Below, in pieces: positions 59,648-64,000 of a stretch of DNA of 64,000 nucleotides. A program made the translations under genes and the position numbers. Every line of letters begins with the position of its first letter. Within the stretch, counting starts at the first letter, position 1. Below the pieces are notes generated by a model that saw nothing but the letters and a program-made list of their open reading frames with translations, made no database searches and had not been told where the DNA came from. The stretch is from Elizabethkingia miricola. Lineage in GTDB: Bacteria > Bacteroidota > Bacteroidia > Flavobacteriales > Weeksellaceae. The stretch is taken from contig NZ_LSGQ01000001.1 in NCBI RefSeq assembly GCF_001675285.1, positions 124,001 through 188,000 on the forward strand, written 5' to 3'.

Positions 59648-60895
59648 ATGAAATCATTCGTAGAAAATTCCGAATCAACAGATTTTTCAATATACAATAT
59701 CCCTTTCGGTGTTGCAGTGTTCAATCAGGAGTACATTGCATGTGCTACAAGAATTGGCAACCAGGTAATAGATCTGGCAACCCTTTACGATGAAGGCTAC
59801 TTCGAAAATATTGATGGCCTGGATGACAATATCTTTGAAGCTTATACCTTAAATCCTTTTATAGAATTAGGTAAGCCTATTACCACAAAAGTAAGAGAGA
59901 GAATACAGGAATTATTAACAGAAGGTTCTACTCTTTCAAAAGATGAAATAGCTATAGAAAGCTGCTTTTTCGATTCTGAAGAGGTACAGATGATGCTGCC
60001 TCTACACATTCCTAATTATACAGATTTCTACAGCAGTATAGATCATGCAACCAATGTAGGCTCACTTTTCCGTGATCCGGAAAATGCACTTTTTCCAAAC
60101 TGGAAACATCTTCCTGTAGGCTATCATGGAAGAGCTTCTTCAATTGTAGTTTCCGGAATTGACATTCACAGACCAAAAGGACAAATGAAACCGGCAGATC
60201 AGGACAAACCAATATTCGGTCCGTCTAAACAATTGGATTTCGAACTGGAAATGGCTTTCATTACCAATAAAGATACCGAGATGGGTGAATCTATCTCTAC
60301 AAAAGACGCTGAAGATGCTATTTTTGGAATGGTAATTTTCAATGACTGGAGTGCAAGAGATATCCAATCTTGGGAGTATGTTCCTTTAGGACCATTTTTA
60401 GGTAAGAATTTCGGATCTTCTATCTCTCCATGGATTGTGACCCTGGAAGCACTGGATATATTCCGTATAGAGTCTCCTAAACAAGATCCTGAAGCATTGG
60501 AATATCTTCAGTTTGAAGGAAACAAAAATTTTGATATACAACTGGAGGTTTATATTCAGCCAGAAAACGGAGCTGAAAACCTTATTTCAGAAAGTAATTA
60601 CAAATATATGTACTGGAATATGGCCCAGCAACTTGCTCATCATACTATAAACGGATGTAATATTGAAGTTGGGGATATGTACGCCAGTGGCACAATATCC
60701 GGAAAAGACCCTAAATCATTTGGCTCTATGCTGGAACTAACATGGAGGGGTGCTAATCCAATAAAACTTTCTGATGGTACAGAGCGTAAATTCATCGAAG
60801 ATAATGACACTGTTATCATGAGAGCATATAACGAAAAAGATGGCAAACGTGTAGGCTTCGGCGAAGTAAAAGCAAAAATACTTCCATCAACTTAG
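59648..60895 (+). CDS. fahA: Fumarylacetoacetase
   Basis: The product of 415 residues splits fumarylacetoacetate into fumarate and acetoacetate, the last step of the homogentisate route. Characteristic segments are YTDFYSSIDHATNVGSLFRD, VGYHGRASSIVVSG, FNDWSARDIQSWEYVPLGPFLGKNF and MLELTWRGANPI, with metal ligands Asp and Glu in place. Length agrees with the family. It completes the pathway except maleylacetoacetate isomerase, which is not in this window. Confidence 0.96.
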   Translation: MKSFVENSESTDFSIYNIPFGVAVFNQEYIACATRIGNQVIDLATLYDEGYFENIDGLDDNIFEAYTLNPFIELGKPITTKVRERIQELLTEGSTLSKDEIAIESCFFDSEEVQMMLPLHIPNYTDFYSSIDHATNVGSLFRDPENALFPNWKHLPVGYHGRASSIVVSGIDIHRPKGQMKPADQDKPIFGPSKQLDFELEMAFITNKDTEMGESISTKDAEDAIFGMVIFNDWSARDIQSWEYVPLGPFLGKNFGSSISPWIVTLEALDIFRIESPKQDPEALEYLQFEGNKNFDIQLEVYIQPENGAENLISESNYKYMYWNMAQQLAHHTINGCNIEVGDMYASGTISGKDPKSFGSMLELTWRGANPIKLSDGTERKFIEDNDTVIMRAYNEKDGKRVGFGEVKAKILPST

Positions 60896-60951
60896 AGAAA
60901 GTTACACTGGTTATAGATGTTATAAAGCTATATGGGAATTCATTATAGATC

Positions 60952-61326
60952 ATGACTGATATTAAGTCTCATAAAGATCTGAAAGTATGGCAAGAATCGA
61001 TGGATCTTGTCACAGACATCTACGAATTAGTACAAAACTTTCCTGCTGAAGAAAAATATAATCTTACATCACAAATAAAAAGAAGTGCAGTTTCAATTCC
61101 TTCTAATATTGCAGAAGGAGCAGGGCGAAAATCTAATTTAGAATTTATACAATTTTTAAACATTGCATCAGGTTCTCTTTCAGAGCTTTAGACACAATTA
61201 GAAATAGCAGTAAGATTAAAATTTATTACAGAAAATGAAGAGTTATTTAAAAAAATAATTTTCATCAGAATCATGATTACTAATCTGAAAAAATCTCTGG
61301 GTAATAAACCTTTATCGCCTTTATAA
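60952..61326 (+). pseudogene. Four-helix bundle protein (IVS/S23 family), broken by one stop codon
   Basis: The frame starts at ATG 60952 with the family opening HKDLKVWQESMDLVTDIYELV and the signature RSAVSIPSNIAEGAGRKS. It stops at TAG 61189-61191 after SGSLSEL, yet continues in frame (TQLEIAVRLKFITENEELF, then SLGNKPLSP) to a TAA at 61324-61326. The usual family residue at the stop is Glu, so a GAG-to-TAG change is the simplest explanation. A full protein would have 124 residues. A truncated product of 79 residues is possible. Confidence 0.85.
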
Positions 61327-61351
61327 CTATATAACCCATTTAACCATTTTA

Positions 61352-62176
61352 ATGAAGTCTATCCTACCACAAGATATACCCGGACAACAATTACAAACAA
61401 TAATGCAGACAGCAATAGCACCAAGACCTATTGCTTTTGCAAGTACTGTAGATGCCGAAGGCAATGTAAATCTAAGTCCATTCAGCTTTTTCAATATGTT
61501 CAGTACGAAACCTCCGATTATTATTTTTTCACCTTCCCGAAGGGTAAGAGATAATACCACAAAACACACATTGCATAATGTACATGATACCCCTGAAGTA
61601 GTAATCGGAATTGTAAATTTCCCGATTGTACAACAGGTTTCTTTGGCAAGTACAGAATATGAGGAGGGCGTAAATGAATTTATAAAAGCAGGACTGACAA
61701 TGAAGCCCGCTGACCTTGTAAAACCGCCATTAATTGCTGAATGTCCGGTAAACTTCGAATGTAAGATCAATGAAATAAAATCATTGGGAGAAGAAGGTGG
61801 CGCCGGAAATTTGGTGATATGTGAAGTTATAAAAATTCATATTCGTGAAGAATACCTGAATGAAGAGGGAAATCTGGACCAGAGAAAACTGGATCTGGTT
61901 GCCCGACTAGGCGGAAACTGGTATTCCCGTAATACAGCGGACAATCTTTTTGAAGTTCCGAAGCCTTTAGTTACTAAAGGAATTGGTCTTGACAAATTAC
62001 CGGAACAAATAAGATATAGCATTGTCTTTACCGGAAATGATCTTGGAATGCTTGCTAATATCGAATCTTTGCCGGAGGGAAGTTTTAGTGATCAGAAAGA
62101 AATTCACGAGAAGGCTCAGGAATTATTATTAAAAAATAATATTGAAGAAGCCTGGAAAATTTTAAAAATCAGTTAA
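61352..62176 (+). CDS. Flavin reductase family protein
   Basis: The product of 274 residues has the FMN-binding split-barrel of the flavin reductase group: AIAPRPIAFASTVDAEGNVNLSPFSFFN at the start, PPIIIFSPSRRVRDNTTKHT, and VNFPIVQQVSLAS. A C-terminal extension from about 190 (DLVARLGGNWYSR onward) is common in Bacteroidota members. The partner enzyme or substrate is unknown. Bacteroidota keep this gene near fahA/hmgA as far as I recall, but a function in tyrosine catabolism is only suggested. The next gene begins 1 base after its stop. Confidence 0.88.
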   Translation: MKSILPQDIPGQQLQTIMQTAIAPRPIAFASTVDAEGNVNLSPFSFFNMFSTKPPIIIFSPSRRVRDNTTKHTLHNVHDTPEVVIGIVNFPIVQQVSLASTEYEEGVNEFIKAGLTMKPADLVKPPLIAECPVNFECKINEIKSLGEEGGAGNLVICEVIKIHIREEYLNEEGNLDQRKLDLVARLGGNWYSRNTADNLFEVPKPLVTKGIGLDKLPEQIRYSIVFTGNDLGMLANIESLPEGSFSDQKEIHEKAQELLLKNNIEEAWKILKIS

Positions 62177-62177
62177 T

Positions 62178-63098
62178 ATGAAAAATATTGCAATACTTGC
62201 ATTTGCCTTGGCTTCAGGCTTATATTTCTCTCAGGAAATAAAGGAAGCAAGAATTAAAGAAATTGTATCAACATTAGCCTCTGATGAGATGAAGGGCAGA
62301 AAGTTCGGTACTGAAGAAAATATGAAAGCTGCCCAGTATATTGCTGAGCAATTCAAATTAAATAAGCTGGATTACTGCTATGGTGATTCCTATCTTGTAC
62401 CTTTTACTTATAAAGATGGAAAAACATATTATAATGTCTGCGGTGTAAAAAAAGGAACCGAGGACAGCTATATCGCTTTCGGAGCTCACTTCGATCACAT
62501 TGGAGAAGCAAAAGAAGGTGAAGATAAAATCTTTAATGGTGCAGATGATGATGCCAGTGGTGTAAGTACGGTTATTGGTCTATCCGATTATTACAAAAGA
62601 AAAAAGACTAAAGAAGGGCTTATTTTTATGGCCTTTAATGGTGAAGAAATAGGATTAGTGGGTTCTAAATATCTGGCTAATGATGAAAAATTCCAAACTT
62701 ATATCCCTAAAATAAAAGCTTTATTCAATTTCGAAATGCTGGGAACGCCTTCTGCTTTTGGATTAAATAAAGTATATATGACAGGACATGATCAGTCTGA
62801 CCTGGATGAAATCATTAATGCTAATGCTCCTAAAGGCTTCGAAGTTGCTCCTGATCCTTATTTATCTGAAAAACTGTTCTTCCGTTCCGATAATGTAAAC
62901 TTTGTAAAGAAAGGTATTGTTGCCCACTCCTTCTCTACTGTGGATATGGAGCATCAAAATCATTACCATCAGGTAAATGATGATATCAATGTCATCAACA
63001 CTCAGAATCTTACACAGATTGTTAACAGTTTTGCTAAAACAATTGATCAGCTGATGAAAAAGGACTTTAAACCTAAGTATGTAAAGCCACTTCAATAA
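62178..63098 (+). CDS. Secreted M28 family metallopeptidase
   Basis: The product of 306 residues has a signal peptide (LAFALASGLYFS). The M28 fold is clear: IVSTLASDEMKGRKFGTEEN, FGAHFDHIGEA with the first Zn His, GADDDASGVSTVIGLSDYY with the bridging Asp, MAFNGEEIGLVGSKY with the catalytic Glu and following metal Glu, and HQNHYHQVNDD near the C-terminus. It is an aminopeptidase-like enzyme of the periplasm or surface. It is coupled to the flavin reductase gene by a 1-base gap and ends at a hairpin. Confidence 0.93.
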   Translation: MKNIAILAFALASGLYFSQEIKEARIKEIVSTLASDEMKGRKFGTEENMKAAQYIAEQFKLNKLDYCYGDSYLVPFTYKDGKTYYNVCGVKKGTEDSYIAFGAHFDHIGEAKEGEDKIFNGADDDASGVSTVIGLSDYYKRKKTKEGLIFMAFNGEEIGLVGSKYLANDEKFQTYIPKIKALFNFEMLGTPSAFGLNKVYMTGHDQSDLDEIINANAPKGFEVAPDPYLSEKLFFRSDNVNFVKKGIVAHSFSTVDMEHQNHYHQVNDDINVINTQNLTQIVNSFAKTIDQLMKKDFKPKYVKPLQ

Positions 63099-63100
63099 AT

Positions 63101-63130
63101 AAAAAAGGATGAATAATTTCATCCTTTTTT
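63101..63130. terminator. Terminator between M28 and alpha/beta hydrolase genes
   Basis: AAAAAAGGATGAA (63101-63113) pairs with TTCATCCTTTTTT (63118-63130) over 4 bases; symmetric, so bidirectional. Confidence 0.88.
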
Positions 63131-63164
63131 ATTTTTACAATAAGCGGTTAAGCATTGATATCCT

Positions 63165-63998
63165 TTATAAAGCACTATTCAGAAACTCTGTCGAGTAATT
63201 AACTACTTTTTCTAAATCCGCTGGTAAAGTATTACTATTCCATGGTTCTCTTCCTCCAAAAACATGGTCTGCTCCATCAATAATTATTAGCTCAGAGTTC
63301 TTTGCCCACTTATGTAACAGCTCAGCTTCTTTTATTTTTACCGCTTCATCCTGAGTTCCATGAATAATAAGATAAGGCTTTTGAAGATTCTGTGCTGCTT
63401 TTTGTATATCCAATTCGGATTCATTTTCTCTGAAATTCTCATAAAATTGCCAATAATGCGGCATTTCCTGTTTTGTTCTTCCATTAGTTACATAGAAAAC
63501 TCCTTTTTCTCTGTATTGTTCTAATCGATCATTTTTCGGGAATCGCATTACAAAATTATTGACTCCAGCCAGTGTAATCAATGCTTTAACTTTAGGATCT
63601 CTTTGCGCCTGCAGAACAGTATCACCACCACCTCTGCTGTGTCCCATAATAGCAATCTTATCAGAATCCACCTTAGGATGATTTTCAAAATAATCGATAA
63701 CCTTCTGATAATCGGATAACTCTTTTGTATAATTATTATTTCCAAAAGCTTCAAGGTCACCAAAATTATCCGGATCATTTATGGTTGTTCCATTATGTGA
63801 AAAGTTGAATTTAACAAAGAAATATCCAGCCTTTGCAAATGCTTCAGCCATTAGCTCCCAGGTTCCCCAATCCTTGTAGCCTTTATAACCATGTGCAAAG
63901 ATTATTAAGGGCAACTTTTCTTCATTTTCCGGGTAATAAGCATCTGCCAGAAAGCTCTTAGTTTCGGGGTTTTCTATAAGAATATTTTTTTCTGTTGT
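63165..63998 (-). CDS. Alpha/beta hydrolase, 5' end outside the window
   Basis: The minus-strand frame is open to the window edge; the TTG at 63914 is not needed as a start, since the residues before it (ILIENPETKSFLADAYYP, then ENEEKLPLIIFAHGYKG) continue the fold. Visible are the oxyanion loop HGYKG, the nucleophile elbow GHSRGGG, and the late Asp and His in HGTQDEAV and GADHVFGG. This fits dienelactone-hydrolase or prolyl-oligopeptidase-like enzymes with an unknown substrate. No signal peptide can be judged because the start is missing. Confidence 0.85.
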   Translation of the reverse strand, partial: TTEKNILIENPETKSFLADAYYPENEEKLPLIIFAHGYKGYKDWGTWELMAEAFAKAGYFFVKFNFSHNGTTINDPDNFGDLEAFGNNNYTKELSDYQKVIDYFENHPKVDSDKIAIMGHSRGGGDTVLQAQRDPKVKALITLAGVNNFVMRFPKNDRLEQYREKGVFYVTNGRTKQEMPHYWQFYENFRENESELDIQKAAQNLQKPYLIIHGTQDEAVKIKEAELLHKWAKNSELIIIDGADHVFGGREPWNSNTLPADLEKVVNYSTEFLNSAL

Positions 63999-64000
63999 GA

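Noticed and set aside
1-64000. tRNA, rRNA, riboswitch, insertion sequence, prophage or conjugative genes
   Set aside because: I looked for conserved tRNA arms, transposase and integrase motifs and rRNA stretches by eye and found none; a covariance-model scan would settle RNA genes.

Overview
This window is AT-rich chromosomal DNA from a member of the Bacteroidota, most likely a Flavobacteriia of the Weeksellaceae type (Elizabethkingia or Chryseobacterium-like; the genus is an inference). The reasons are -7 boxes of the form TAnnTTTG in front of many genes, almost no Shine-Dalgarno sequences, Bacteroidota-specific families (Mfa-like fimbrillin lipoproteins, a DUF2723 membrane protein, a DUF2459 protein, a short homogentisate dioxygenase) and a homogentisate route for tyrosine breakdown. 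I see no rRNA, tRNA, insertion sequence, phage or CRISPR array. Most of the window is ordinary core genome.

Layout. 1-985: the end of a histidine operon (hisF fragment, hisIE). 1022-4802 (minus): an acetyltransferase, a small unknown protein, a DUF2459 protein, and a fimbrillin-like lipoprotein preceded by a small acidic protein. 5.3-11.4 kb: a TauE/SafE permease, a membrane protein, a DsbA/FrnE-type oxidoreductase and a very large DUF2723 membrane protein. 11.4-15.4 kb: an alkylation-repair cluster (DinB-like, AraC-Ogt fusion, 2OG-Fe(II) oxygenase, free-standing Ada metal-binding domain, AlkB, DUF1572, CsaA-like). 15.4-23.4 kb: YgiD-type dioxygenase, YceI, a Thr-rich lipoprotein, a secreted class II cyclic-nucleotide phosphodiesterase, an MFS exporter, a bestrophin, a DUF1345 protein and a WYL regulator convergent with a DinB-like gene. 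23.5-29.2 kb: a paired M16 peptidase operon, a 27-residue basic peptide, queG, an e(P4)-type acid phosphatase and a rhodanese.

29.3-35.5 kb (minus) is the most distinctive part: three tandem cassettes, each with a 58-residue acidic protein followed within 33-41 bases by an Mfa-like fimbrillin lipoprotein. The three small proteins align without gaps and end in the same residues (RTIEW). A diverged fourth cassette lies at 2.9-4.8 kb. One of the small genes is so short that a 60-residue cut-off would miss it.

36-48.7 kb: nitronate monooxygenase-like protein, two parvulin-type periplasmic chaperones, a PfkB kinase, mutY, then HU, a 30-residue Lys/Arg-rich peptide that looks ribosomal, and RNase G, followed by a secreted endonuclease/phosphatase-family protein, an acetyltransferase and a flotillin/NfeD pair. 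48.7-53.2 kb: cardiolipin synthase, a Nudix CoA pyrophosphatase, a lysophospholipid acyltransferase and Mpl. 53.3-55.1 kb: a low-GC patch with a propeller-like lipoprotein and an NTF2-like protein. 55.4-63.1 kb: tyrosine catabolism (hmgA, CoA transferase, hppD, fahA) with a four-helix-bundle gene broken by one stop codon, a flavin reductase-like protein and an M28 peptidase. The window ends inside an alpha/beta hydrolase on the minus strand.
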